Source: Paulinella micropora (Eukaryota > Cercozoa > Imbricatea > Euglyphida > Paulinellidae). From it: DNA of 64,000 nucleotides. Within the stretch, counting starts at the first letter, position 1. Every line of letters starts with the position of its first letter. A program made the translations under genes and the position numbers. The DNA is taken from NCBI GenBank assembly GCA_019918135.1, contig WBZZ01004083.1, positions 165,001-229,000 of the forward strand, in the 5' to 3' direction. This document shows positions 9,071 through 19,029 of this stretch, one piece after another. The notes under the pieces were generated by a model. It did not search any database. It was not told the origin of the DNA and worked only from the letters and a program-made list of their open reading frames with translations.

Positions 9071-10720
9071 TGCCACGGGAAATTAAAGCCTTAGATCTTT
9101 AGTAAAATTGAGAGTGCGACCAAGCGCTGGTGCACGGCTTGGGGCTGGCCAAATACAGATAGGACGGCTTAAGCTGTACTGAGAAAAAACCTAGCACGGC
9201 TCGTCTTGTGTTTTGCACAGAGCTGAATTTATCCCTCTTCCCTCACCTCATCCTGCGAACATTTGGAGGAATGTGATACAGAGAGGCGTGTATAGAAGAG
9301 GAAAAGACTCAACTTTGTGCAAGGCCCAGACTAACTGTGTGCAGTCTTTTCTGGGGCGCAGCTTGGAGCTGCCCGAGCCGTGCTAGGCCTATTCGAGCCG
9401 TACTAGGCCCGCCCGACCCTGTGCTCTGCCACCCAAAAGCTGCGCTCGCACGCTACTAAGGATCTAAGGCTCTAAATTGCCCTTGCGGGGGAAACACGTC
9501 CCATTTTTCTCTCCCCTCCTTCTCTCCCCCCCGCCCCCTCCCCTCGCCCCCTCCCCTTTTTTTCACAGGACAGTGAGGAGGGAGGGGGGAAGGGAAGGGG
9601 AAGAAGAGAGGGAAACGATCCTAAGAAATCCCTTTCGGGGGAAAAAAAGTGAAATTAGAGCCTTAGATCCCTAGGAGTGCGAGTGCGCCGGGGCGCAGCT
9701 TGGAGCCGTCCGAGCCGTGCTAGGCCTATTCGAGCCGTGCTAGGCCTGCCCGAGCCTGTGCTCTGCCACCCAAAAGCTGAGCTCGCACGCTGCTAAGGAT
9801 CTAAGGCTCTAAATTACCCCGCGGGGGAAATACGTCCCATTTTTCTCTCCCCTCCTTCTCTTTCCCCCCCCCCCCCCCGTCCCCTCCCCTCGCCCCCTCC
9901 CCTTTTTTTCACAGGACAGGGATCTAAGGCTCTAAATTGCCCTGCGGGGGAAACACGTCCCATTTTTCTCTCCCCTCCTTCTCCCCCCCCCCCCCCCCGC
10001 CCCCTCCCCTCGCCCCCTCCCCTTTTTTTCACAGGACAGTGGGGAGGGAGGGGGGAAGGGAAGGGGAAGAAGAGAGGGAAACGATCCTAAGAAAACCCCC
10101 TCGGGGGAAAAAAAGTGAAATTAGAGCCTTAGATTCCTAGGAGTGCGAGTGCGCCGGGGCGCAGCCTGGAGCCATCCGAGCCGTGCTAGCCCACCCGAGC
10201 CTGTGCTCCGCCACCCAAAGCTGCACTCTCATGCTACTAAGGGTCTAATGTTCTAATTGGCCCCCCGGGGGAGTTCCCGCGGGTGGAGCGCCACAGAGCT
10301 CCGAACATCGTTTTCTTCTGCAGTCTCCTTCCTCTCTTGAATATGTGTCTTTCTATAAAGAATTTTGTGCTTTTTTAAAATCTGCGCTATAAGACAGCTA
10401 CTGTGTCGTCGGAATCTTAATTTTCTACACGGCAGCAGCTCGTGCAAGACCGGCACGGACTAGAACTAGCAAGAGACGGTCTGTCGTTTTTTCCACGCTA
10501 TTACAAATCTTAGGCCTGATTTATGTCTTTTTAAAAAAGAAGTTTAATAAAACTCTGACAAAGTCAATGTGCTTTGGCACACTAAATGCCCTAGCCAGCG
10601 CATTTTGTCTCAAGGTGGTAGGTGGTAAAAAAAGGCAGAGAAGTGGGGGGGGCAAGGCTCGCCCTCATCGTCGCTCAGCGTGACATGCAGAAACACAAAT
10701 TCGGTTTGTGCACGCCTGTG
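9071..10720. repeat. Cluster of dispersed repeats
   Basis: In order: a copy of 4986-5590 (9,075-9,650), further copies of the GCCGTGCTAGGC unit with its C-rich and TTTTTTTCACAGGACAG tail (9,650-9,920 and 9,920-10,130), then a copy of 640-1190 (10,130-10,690). The unit boundary motifs TTAGAGCCTTAGATCC and GGATCTAAGGCTCTAA are reverse complements. No gene is supported. Confidence 0.75.
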
Positions 10721-10988
10721 CACTGTAGTTGAGCCTGGTAAGTCTGGACAGAAATGAACTAGCTCCAGCGACGAGTGTGACTGAGCACACAAGGGGGGAG
10801 AAGCACATTCCTGCCTCCTTATCCTATGACCTCACAAGGGAAAGGGGAGAAAGAGAGAAAACAGAAAAGCGGGGGGCGGGGGGGGGGCGCGGCCCCCCCC
10901 CCCCCCAAAACAAACTTCCTTCTCCCTCCCCCAGAAAAAACTCCCTGCCCAAAAGAAACTTTTTCTTGTAAGTATTGCACGTTCTAGT
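10721..10988. other. Upstream region of the Sel1 gene
   Basis: Purine-rich (AAAGGGGAGAAAGAGAG) followed by G and C runs at 10,870-10,910. No recognised promoter element. Confidence 0.3.
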
Positions 10989-12027
10989 ATGGTTAGCTCT
11001 GGTTGCAAGAAGAGCCGGCGTCGCAACCGCGGGCGTACTATGTTGTCACGTGCGCACCTGGAGGTGGCGCTTGTTGAGGCCAAGAGCGCCAGACTTGATC
11101 TTTTGCGGGAAGCCGCTGAGCAAGGCAACAAAATGCCTGGCTGACCTTTACCTTTATGGGACAGAGGGTGCCCCCCTGGACCTTGCCAAGGCCGCGGAGC
11201 TTTTTGAAATGGCAGCAGAACAGGGACACGCAGAAGCCCAGCTGTGTCTGGCTGCCTGCTATGCCCACGGGACGGGCGTCGGCCAGGATTTGGCTAAAGC
11301 TGCCAGGTGGTTCAAGGCCGCCGCGCAACAAGGGGACGCACAAGCGCAGCGTTGGTTGGGTGCGTGGTACCAAGAAGGGGAGGGAGTTGTGAAGAACGAA
11401 GCTGAGGCTGTGAAGTGGTACGAATTGGCTGCGAAGCAAGGGCAGACAGACGCACAATATCACCTTGGCGACTGCTACCTGGAAGGCCAAGGAGTGACCA
11501 AAAATGAACTCAAAGCGGTGCAATGGTATAGAAAAGCTGCTGCCAAGGGGAACGCAACTGCACAGTTACGGCTGGGCGACTGCTACTTGGGGGGCAGAGG
11601 GGTTCTTCAGAACGAGGCCAGAGCCTTCCAGCTGTATCAGCAAGCAGCTCTCCAAAATCTAGCGGACGCGCAGTTTCAGCTGGCAGCATGCCATCAGAAC
11701 GGTTGGGGGACTCCGAAGAATCAGATCAAGGCGTTTGAATTCTTCAAGAAGGCGGCGTTGCAAGGTAGCGACGAGGCACAGTTCCGGCTAGCTCTATGCT
11801 ACGACTCTGGCAAGGGCACAGCCCAAGACAAAGGCCAAGCAGCCGCGTGGGCTGCCAAGGCCTCTGCGCAAGGCCATGCGGACGCACGTTGTCTGCTGGG
11901 CGCTTACCATTTCTTTGGCGTCTCGGTGCCCAAGGACGAAGCTAAGGGCGTACAATACTGGTCCCAGGCGGCAAGTCTGGGCTCCGCCTTTGCACGGGAA
12001 TCTCTGGCCACCTATGTCGGATCGTGA
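10989..12027 (+). CDS. Sel1-repeat protein, about 8 repeats
   Basis: Eight Sel1 repeats of about 36 residues run from about 11,190 to 12,000, with signatures such as AEAQLCLAACYAHGTGVGQD, KAARWFKAAAQQG and DAQYHLGDCYLEGQGV. Sel1 repeats build curved helical scaffolds used in signalling and protein quality control; no catalytic domain is visible. The natural start appears to be the ATG at 10,989, which reads MVSSGCKKSRRRNRG and LREAAEQGNK, the start of a first repeat. Near 11,125-11,135 that frame stops and the repeat continues (CLADLYLYGTEG) in the next frame with three or four residues missing, so a small deletion is likely. Without the shift, no ATG lies between 10,975 and the repeats. The 3' flank has TTTATTAAAGC at 12,115. 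Confidence 0.75.
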
Positions 12028-12854
12028 CCCCTCCGTGCAGTATTAGCTGCGCGTCCAAAAACAGACGAGAGAGCTAAGGGTGCTCAAGAGGAAGATTCTT
12101 CGATAAAAACTTGCTTTATTAAAGCAATTTAACTTTCTTTTCTGTCACACGAGAACCGCGAAATCCTTGATTTCCCGACATCATAGGGAGCAGCGCCTTA
12201 GCTGTTCGGCGCAATAGGCTTCACTACCTCGGGGCAAGTCGCATGCCGGCGCTTGCGAGAAGCAGTCTTGGCAGAAACACTGCCCGCAGTCGTGCGCTAC
12301 CGCCCCCACGTACTATGCCGAGGCAAAGAGGACACGACAATTCGTCCGGCACCTCTATCTGATCGTGGGAAAACCAGCCTGGCATGAAGTGTCCGGCTAG
12401 GCCTAATTTTATTTAAAATCCAAACGTGCGCCTGACTTCTGTTTTAATGCAACCCAGTCATTGGCATTGAAAAAAACCTCGGCACGTCTTCAACATGCAG
12501 CTCCGGGGGGGGGGGGGGAGAGAGAGAGAGAGAGTAAAGCAAACAATCGCACACGGCCACACCCCAATTACGTGTGCGGTTCTTTGCTTTCTAACAACAA
12601 GACGCTGCCAAAAGCCAGCAACAGACAGATCAGCTTGTGGAAGTTGACTGCCAGTGAAAGAACTTGCTCTTTTGCCCAGGATAGCCGAGGGGGGGGGGCG
12701 CCCCCCCCCTCTCCTTTAAATTTGTCCTCTGCCTCCCCTTCCTACTCGGGAAAGGGAGACGCCCTCCCCCCCCCCCCCCCCTGCACGCACGCATTCTCAC
12801 TTTTTCTTTCCCCTCGCGCTTCACCCTCCTACCCTCTGCTTTCCTTAGCACAAG
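12028..12854. other. Intergenic, no gene seen
   Basis: TTTATTAAAGCAATTTAAC at about 12,115 is a likely polyadenylation region. A long G run with GAGAGAGA lies at 12,507-12,535, and G and C runs at 12,690-12,780. The C/T-rich stretch 12,770-12,850 directly precedes the next ATG and may be its promoter or leader. Confidence 0.4.
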
Positions 12855-15065
12855 ATGGAAGACACGGAGCGTCGCCTAGAGATCCTTGCGCAGATGAGCG
12901 GCAAGGAAAGCTTGCTGCAGCTGCTGCAAAGACCCTTGGTCACGATAGAGCAAGCTCGAGAAATTATTTACAAGTTTTTCAAGGCCGAGGCAACCGAGCA
13001 TTTCTGGCAAGACCTCCGTGACATGATGGCGCGATGGTGGTTAGCAAAGACTGAAACACACGCGGCAGTGAGGGTCGTTGCGCCAAGAAAGGTGTTGGTA
13101 GGCGAGCCCATCCCCGTTGAGTACACACAGGTCCTTAAGCTCTATCACCTGCGACAGAGTTTCAGACCCGACCAACTGGAGCTGGTGCCGTGCCACTGGG
13201 CATCGTGCTACACTAAGGAACGAAATCTCTTTAAGCTTTGGGAGACCTATTGCGTTAAGGCCCTGCCAGAACAGGACTTGGAGACTTTACTCCTACCTAA
13301 AAAACTCCTGACCGGGGACAGCGGCACGGCCGATTGCAGCGCCCCGGCGCTGGACTGGGGCGACATGATTCGGAGCTGCTTCGAACCGCCCGACGGAAGC
13401 TTTTTTGTCGGCTGGCTCTCGCTCCTGCTTGGTCTCGTACGCCCCTCACAAGAGCCCCCTGTACGGTCGTGGGTATGTCTTACGGCTACGGTTCCCCTTC
13501 TGCTTAAGCAGATCCTACGCGCAGTTTGCCAGGCATTGGGCGGTGAACACGTTTGGGTTCTTCGTGACGATGACGTGAACAAGCCGCCTTGCCTACAAGA
13601 CGGCTTGCTGACCCTGATAGATGGTGTTTCTAGGCCTGCGCACACGGGTGGCCAACTCAAAGAACTCTTGGAATTCTTGTGCTTGGATCGAAGACAGCTC
13701 GCTAAAAAGACAACCATTTACCAACGGAATCAAAGCCAGGTACTAGTGTTGCCAGCCGCTAGCGGGCAGCCACTGTGGTCGGCGGAACAGCTCGTGTGGC
13801 TTGGAGTCTCCACGGCTACGCCCCTAAGGCTTGCTGCTGTCGCACCGCCTGCCTTGACAGAGGTACCTGCGCCGCAGGCGCTCGTTCGGCATTTGCGCGC
13901 CGTTGCGCCCGCCAACCCGCGCCTGGCTAGCTTGGACCTTCCCGGCGGATTAGGGGGTTGGGGACCGGACTTTTGCAGGTCCGTCGTCATGCAACACAGT
14001 TTACCAAGTTCGATTGAACTCAGGGGAACAGCGCCCTACCGAGTTCTCTGCCTTTTACAAGGCAAACACAAGGGGATGTTTGCCATGCGACCCCAGGATC
14101 TCGTGGCTAGCTTTGCGCAGTGCCTGGGTCTTTGCCAGGAGGAAATGACCCAAGCTGCCACAGAGTGCTTTTGGCGACGTTTGCAAGCGACGTTTCCGAG
14201 GGTTAATCTGGCCCATAAAGGCAAGCAAAATATGTATGACGAGAACGGAAAGCCTACAAAAGGCTTGTTGTTCCCTTATACAGCACACGAGCTGTTACCC
14301 CAGCTAGGCGGCGAGACGCCTCTTAGGAAGTTCAAGGAGCGGAAGAAGAAAGAAAAGCAAAAAAAGAAAAAAGATTCAACAGAGCCTGAAGCGCCAAGGA
14401 GCGACAAGGAGGTGCAGCGCGGAGGCAAGACAGACAAGACAAAGTCGAAACGGGTGCCCGGCCTGGAAGAAGAAGAAGCAGGACGAAGAAAAAAAAAGAA
14501 ACGCAGACGAGAGAAATCTGTGGCAGGGCACCACGGAGCAGCAGAAACAACAATACGCGAGCAGAGCCTTGTGCCCCCCTCGGACTTGCACAGCTGGGAA
14601 GAACAAGACATATTCCATCCGGCGGGCAAACGCGTTCTTCAAGCGATCCTTACCAGAATGAACGCGCTTTACCAAGAGTCAGAGGTTAGAGTCACGCCAG
14701 TCTATCTGGGCTTTGTCGAGCCGCTCAAGAATGTTAAGCGATACATGTCGCGCGATCAAGTGCGACAATGGGTGAAGGAGAACAGAAAGCACCACTCGCT
14801 GCGGGACTATTTCGACGCCGAGGGGCGGCGCAAATTGGCTTGGCACGTGGATCATATCATACCCGTCTCTGTTGGGGGACTAGACCACCCTCGCAACTAC
14901 GCCATCATGCCCCAGGTGTTTAACGCCGAGTTCAGCGGCTGGTGGACAGCCGCCAAGGCTCGGTATATCTCCACGATGGCCGCACGCAAGGCACTCTTGT
15001 TTGCGAGGTACGTCCGAAAGAAGACCCTCCGCGACACAAATTTAGATGACCTGGAGCCCTGGTGA
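12855..15065 (+). CDS. Two-module protein: unknown N-terminal domain, Lys-rich linker, HNH-like domain (family member 2)
   Basis: An uninterrupted 736-residue frame with a clean ATG (ACAAGATGG). Residues about 35-490 match the gene at 2719-4494; features include FWQDLRDMMARWWLAK, VPCHWASCYTKERNLFKLW and KGLLFPYTAHELLPQ. I do not recognise this domain. Residues 490-570 are Lys/Arg/Glu-rich, probably disordered and nuclear-targeting. Residues about 615-730 carry the HNH-like module: PVYLGFVEPLKNVKRYMS, DHIIP at 666-670, GGLDHPRNYAIMP and NAEF. HNH proteins usually bind and cleave DNA. This is the most intact member and shows the parent arrangement. Its genomic role, whether host gene or selfish element, is open. 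Confidence 0.8.
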   Translation: MEDTERRLEILAQMSGKESLLQLLQRPLVTIEQAREIIYKFFKAEATEHFWQDLRDMMARWWLAKTETHAAVRVVAPRKVLVGEPIPVEYTQVLKLYHLRQSFRPDQLELVPCHWASCYTKERNLFKLWETYCVKALPEQDLETLLLPKKLLTGDSGTADCSAPALDWGDMIRSCFEPPDGSFFVGWLSLLLGLVRPSQEPPVRSWVCLTATVPLLLKQILRAVCQALGGEHVWVLRDDDVNKPPCLQDGLLTLIDGVSRPAHTGGQLKELLEFLCLDRRQLAKKTTIYQRNQSQVLVLPAASGQPLWSAEQLVWLGVSTATPLRLAAVAPPALTEVPAPQALVRHLRAVAPANPRLASLDLPGGLGGWGPDFCRSVVMQHSLPSSIELRGTAPYRVLCLLQGKHKGMFAMRPQDLVASFAQCLGLCQEEMTQAATECFWRRLQATFPRVNLAHKGKQNMYDENGKPTKGLLFPYTAHELLPQLGGETPLRKFKERKKKEKQKKKKDSTEPEAPRSDKEVQRGGKTDKTKSKRVPGLEEEEAGRRKKKKRRREKSVAGHHGAAETTIREQSLVPPSDLHSWEEQDIFHPAGKRVLQAILTRMNALYQESEVRVTPVYLGFVEPLKNVKRYMSRDQVRQWVKENRKHHSLRDYFDAEGRRKLAWHVDHIIPVSVGGLDHPRNYAIMPQVFNAEFSGWWTAAKARYISTMAARKALLFARYVRKKTLRDTNLDDLEPW

Positions 15066-15690
15066 AGAAAAAGGGAAAAGGCTAGAACTAGGGGATTCTT
15101 TTTGTGCCTTTAGACGACCCTTTTGTTCTTTCGATTAAAAATCACATTTTTTTGAAATCACTGTTTGTGGATCGCAAACTGTAAAGGATTGTAGTGTTGG
15201 GGTCCAGTGGATGGGTGGTGGCGGGTTTGCTAGCTTTTTCGGCCGTATCACATAACACCCGCAAAAAAAAGCAGGGAAGGCCAATTTCCTTTTTCACATA
15301 TTCACAGGCTGGTCGCCGGAACGTGTTGCACACGCAAACAAGGGACGGGGGTAGGCCGGGGGGGGGGGGGGGAGGGAGGGAAACGGGGCGGGGGGAACGG
15401 ATTTGACCTTGCGCACGATGGTCGAGTCATGGCTTCCGACAGGGCGCCATCGGGGGCTGTGAGGCCCTTGTCCACCTGGTACATTGACCGCAGCTCCAGG
15501 GGGCTACAAAAAAATAAATACATGAAACGCCTCCACTAAGCCCCTCCCCTTTTCTTAGTGTCAAGTGTAAGACTTTGTCGATTTTTAATTAAAAAAACTT
15601 TTTTTTTTGCAAATTCTTGCAGCCCCCCCTACCCCTTCCCTCTCCCTCTCCCTGCTCTCAGACGAGGGAGCGACAAATAAATAGCACAGC
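15066..15690. other. Intergenic with dispersed repeat fragments
   Basis: Includes TCGATTAAAAATC near 15,132 (possible 3' end), a TTTTCGGCCGTATCACAT end of the hairpin family at 15,236, a G run at 15,355-15,372, part of the TTGCGCACGATGG fold-back repeat (15,408-15,495) and one copy of the AAGTGTAAGACTTTGTCGA motif at 15,560. Confidence 0.6.
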
Positions 15691-15693
15691 TAC

Positions 15694-16046
15694 AAGGGCG
15701 TGCCTGAAATTTCGCACGCAATGCCCTTTTTTTCGCCCAAAAGCTGCAGGTCCCGAAGGTTCTTCTCGTCGAGCGGGACCTCCCTCAAGCTCAGGCGCGC
15801 CAGCCCCGGGCAGCCCGCTAGGGCAAACAAGTTTGAAACACTGTCTACGCGCTCCAACTCCAGCGCGCGCAGGCGGGGCAAGGGGCCCATTCCCCCCAGG
15901 TCCAGTTCAGACGCGCAGTCGGTGATCTTTAGCGTCTGTAGTTTGGGCGCGGCGCCGAACCGCAGCGGGGACAAGCAGAGGCAGTCAGTCAGACAGAAAG
16001 ACACTCTCGGCCGTGGCCACCACGTGATCTATTTCCGCCAAGAACC
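15694..16046 (-). pseudogene. Partial copy of the 3' end of the F-box/LRR gene
   Basis: Matches 17,624-17,970 nearly base for base and encodes the same C-terminal LRR segment (LCLSPLRFGAAPKLQTLKIT, LRALELERVDSVSNLFALAG, LREVPLDE). It has no start or upstream exon. Both its ends fall against the dispersed 3'-end-like repeat: CTCAGACGAGGG at 15,657 and AAGTGTAAGACTTTGTCGAG at 16,048. Confidence 0.85.
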
Positions 16047-16118
16047 AAGTGTAAGACTTTGTCGAGTTTTAATTAAAATAGCAATTTTGTTTTTGTGTGA
16101 GGGCAAGCTCGATTGTTA

Positions 16119-16874
16119 TTAGGGCATAAAGGGCAAGGGGCCGTCGGGGTCCAGCAACCGGAAAGTGGCCTTGGTCGGCGCTTTGTCAGGGGAAGAAAGG
16201 TTGCTCACCCGGATCTCGTTGTTATATATGTTGGCATATGTGTACTTCATCCCCTGGGCAATGGGATGTTGCACCAGAATGCATTTGCCGTAGATTGAGG
16301 AATCGTCGCGTTCTTCGTAGGCGATCCACCAGCCAAGAGCTGAATGGGTTGCGTTTGAGTCGTTGATTTGCTTCATCACCAGGCACCCCCCGCAGTCGGT
16401 GGGTCCGTCGGGTGCGCCTGGCGCAAGCCCGTACTTATTTACACTTGCATGATGATTGTACAAAAGCAGATAGAAGTAGATCCTGTCATCAAAGAGTTCG
16501 TCCTGCTTAAAGGACGGCTTTTGGGACATGACGCAGCTACTGAAATTCGAGACGTTGAAAAGTCCAAAGGTTTGCAGTGTAGCATCGGCGGTGCTGCATT
16601 CCTGCATTCGCAGCCCTAGCCAGGCAGGTTCTGACTCGTTACCCTCCGGGGCCGGCACCACGCTCAGACACAGGCGAGATCTCTCGTCATACAACAAGGC
16701 TGAACCCACCAAGCGGGTTAGATTGGAATTCGAGAGGCTGACATCGCACTGCACTTGGTCTCGCGAATCAGATTTTACCGGCTTCTCTATAAACGCTACT
16801 ATTAGTCCTATTAGTCCCGCAATCATCCAAAACGCCACAAAGGCTACGGCTAACATGCACTCCGCTTTGGTCAT
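16119..16874 (-). CDS. Single-pass membrane glycoprotein, possibly lectin-like
   Basis: About 251 residues from the ATG at 16,874; the frame extends upstream only without an ATG. Residues 5-30 (CMLAVAFVAFWMIAGLIGLI) are a membrane helix near the N terminus, giving a type II orientation by the usual rule. The remaining part has at least six N-x-S/T sites (for example NLT, NES, NVS, NDS, NAT, NLS) and several Cys, so it is probably lumenal or outside the cell. The stretch LCLSV...GLRMQECS...LQTF weakly recalls a ricin-type beta-trefoil repeat (CLxV...LxxC...Q), but I would not rely on it. The 3' flank is AT-rich with AATTAAAA, then the common 3' repeat. Confidence 0.7.
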   Translation of the reverse strand: MTKAECMLAVAFVAFWMIAGLIGLIVAFIEKPVKSDSRDQVQCDVSLSNSNLTRLVGSALLYDERSRLCLSVVPAPEGNESEPAWLGLRMQECSTADATLQTFGLFNVSNFSSCVMSQKPSFKQDELFDDRIYFYLLLYNHHASVNKYGLAPGAPDGPTDCGGCLVMKQINDSNATHSALGWWIAYEERDDSSIYGKCILVQHPIAQGMKYTYANIYNNEIRVSNLSSPDKAPTKATFRLLDPDGPLPFMP

Positions 16875-17408
16875 TCCTTTTTTTTGTCCTGCTTCGTTTC
16901 TGTTGGCCTGAGCGAGCGGGCGTCTTGGGCTTTGCGGCGCAGTTACTCTGTATTTCGCATTCAATTCAATTACATAGACCAGCCTGCTTGCGCGGGCCGG
17001 AGGCTGGGGGAAGGGACGTGCAGAGGGGGGAGGGGGAGAGAGGAAGAGGGGGGGGGGGGGGGAGTGGGCGCCCCCTTCTCCCCCCCTCTCTCTCTCTTTC
17101 ACTCACCTTTGCTTCCCAGAAAAGAAATAAAAACAGAAAGTCAAGCCCACATGGGAAAAACGCTGCCTCTTTCGGCCATATCACATGCACAGACCGCCAA
17201 GCCGCCGTCGCTAAAAAGCGCCATGAAGAAAGTTCCCAAAAGTCTCGACAAGGGAGAAAGGGGGGAGAGGGCGCCCGGCATTTGGGGGGGGGGGGGGTGC
17301 TTAGCTGAGGCGTTTCATTTTTTTTGGTAGCTTCTGCGCTCTCCCCCCTCCCTCCCCCAGGCCCTTCCCCTGTTCTTTGGCAGGGGGAGGGGTAGTGGTG
17401 CAGAAGAT
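16875..17408. other. Intergenic, no gene seen
   Basis: Holds GCTTGCGCGGGCCGG near 16,986, G runs at 17,050 and 17,285, CT-rich sequence, and a hairpin-family end CTTTCGGCCATATCACATG at about 17,168. The C/T-rich leader 17,340-17,400 precedes a Sel1 fragment. Confidence 0.4.
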
Positions 17409-17592
17409 ATGGCTGACTCTAAGGATCGAGCCGCGCAATTCAGCCTGGGGCTCCGCTACTATACAGGCAGAGGAGTTTCCAAGCACAGAAACAAAGCGTT
17501 TAAGTGTTTTGCGGAGGCGGCGGCTGCGCGGGGTGACGACGCAGCCGCGCTCAACTGCTTGGGCGCCTGCTACTACTCTGGGCATTCTCAGA
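17409..17592 (+). pseudogene. 5' fragment of a Sel1-repeat gene
   Basis: The ATG at 17,409 opens MADSKDRAAQFSLGLRYYTG, then KAFKCFAEAAAARGDDAAAL and LGACYYSG: a start plus one and a half Sel1 repeats. After about 17,585 the sequence becomes CTCAGATGAGGGGGCGAC, the same junction that begins the LRR copy at 15,657. The gene was therefore cut by the rearrangement that placed the LRR gene end here. The frame beyond is antisense to the LRR gene. Confidence 0.75.
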
Positions 17593-17619
17593 TGAGGGGG
17601 CGACGGATGGATAGCACAG

Positions 17620-18987
17620 CTACAAGGGCGCGCCTGAAATTTCGCACGCAATGCCCTTTTTTTCACCCAAAAGCTGCAGGTCCCGAAGGTTCTGCTCGTC
17701 GAGCGGGACCTCCCTCAAGCTCAGGCGCGCCAGCCCCGGGCAGCCCGCTAGGGCAAACAAGTTTGAAACACTGTCTACGCGCTCCAACTCCAGCGCGCGC
17801 AGGCGGGGCGAGGGGCCCATTCCCCCCAGGTCCAGTTCAGACGCGCAGTCGGTGATCTTTAGCGTCTGTAGTTTGGGCGCGGCGCCGAACCGCAGCGGGG
17901 ACAAGCAGAGGCAGTCAGACAGAAAGACACTCTCGGCCTTGGCCACCACGTGATCTATTTCCGCCAAGAATAACGCCTTGGTCAAGGTCAGCACACGCAG
18001 CTTAGGAAAGCAGAGGAAAAAGCTCGAAGAGCGCAGCGCCGCGTTACAGAGCGTCAGGCTCTCGACGCGCAGCCTGACGCTGATGTCTGCAGACAACTTG
18101 TCGTCGAGCATGCCGAAGGTGTCGTGCCAGGCTAGAAACCGCAGCTCCGGCAAGCGCGCCAGGCATTCTAGCATGTCCGCCACGTCCCGAGCCTCGATCG
18201 CACAGTACTGGATGCTCAGACTTTGCAGGCGCACCAAGCGCCCCAGCACGGGCAGCACTGTCCGGCACACGGAGTGTGTCGAAGGAAACCGCAGGCTCTT
18301 GAGCTCGGAGAGCTGCGCCAGCCCCTCGGGACAAAATTCACTCTGGTAGTCTGGCAGCGTCAACGTGCGCAACCGCGGCAGCAGCCGCAGCAGAGCGTCG
18401 AGCTCGCCGTGTTCGTGGTACGAGCCTGCCAGGTCGAGTCCTGCTAGCGCCGGTAGCTGCGCGAGCCAGCCCAGAAAGGGCAGCCAGCCACAGTTGAAGA
18501 AGCGAACTCGGCGCAGCCGGATTAGCGCGGCTAGCGGCGACAAAACTGCAGTGGAAAATCCCCGGCAGTACTCGAACGACAGCTGCTCCAGGCCAGTGAG
18601 TCCGGCCAGGGCCCTGACGTCGTCGTCGCGCGCCGACCTGCTCCACGACACCACGCGCAGCGACCGGGCGCCGTGCAGGCAGTCAGCGCATTGCGCGAGG
18701 TTCCCAGAACGCTCGAACGCCGTGGTGTCCACGACCGCGTCGGCAATCACTGTGCCGCGCTCCTGCAGCGCGAGCAACGCTCGCGCTGGTGGAAGGCAGG
18801 GCAGCAGCAGTTCCCGCGGCCACCAGCGGGCCGAGCCCCACAGACCACCGCGCGACACACCCCGCAGGTGGAACAGCTCGATGTGCGGCAGAAACGAAAG
18901 CAGCAGCCTGACCACGTCCGCTGGCGGCGGCGCGTGTGGCGCAGGCGTTGTTTTCTGGCGCTTTCTCTCCCGCGCCGGCTTCTTCAT
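17620..18987 (-). CDS. F-box-like leucine-rich-repeat protein
   Basis: About 455 residues from the ATG at 18,987, followed by a basic start (KKPARERKRQK). Residues about 20-60, DVVRLLLSFLPHIELFHLRG then VSR and W, fit a degenerate F-box, the Skp1-binding motif of SCF ubiquitin ligases. From about residue 90 to the end there are irregular LRRs (LRVVSWSRSARDDDVRALAG, LPALAGLDLAGS, LKSLRFPSTHSV, LQTLKITDCA, LRALELERV). LRRs in such proteins usually choose the substrate; that role is inference. The frame is intact. The last 115 codons are duplicated at 15,694-16,046. No intron is needed. Confidence 0.8.
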   Translation of the reverse strand: MKKPARERKRQKTTPAPHAPPPADVVRLLLSFLPHIELFHLRGVSRGGLWGSARWWPRELLLPCLPPARALLALQERGTVIADAVVDTTAFERSGNLAQCADCLHGARSLRVVSWSRSARDDDVRALAGLTGLEQLSFEYCRGFSTAVLSPLAALIRLRRVRFFNCGWLPFLGWLAQLPALAGLDLAGSYHEHGELDALLRLLPRLRTLTLPDYQSEFCPEGLAQLSELKSLRFPSTHSVCRTVLPVLGRLVRLQSLSIQYCAIEARDVADMLECLARLPELRFLAWHDTFGMLDDKLSADISVRLRVESLTLCNAALRSSSFFLCFPKLRVLTLTKALFLAEIDHVVAKAESVFLSDCLCLSPLRFGAAPKLQTLKITDCASELDLGGMGPSPRLRALELERVDSVSNLFALAGCPGLARLSLREVPLDEQNLRDLQLLGEKKGIACEISGAPL

Positions 18988-19029
18988 GTGCCGTTTGGCT
19001 AGCAAAAGAAAAAAAATAATAAAAAAAAG

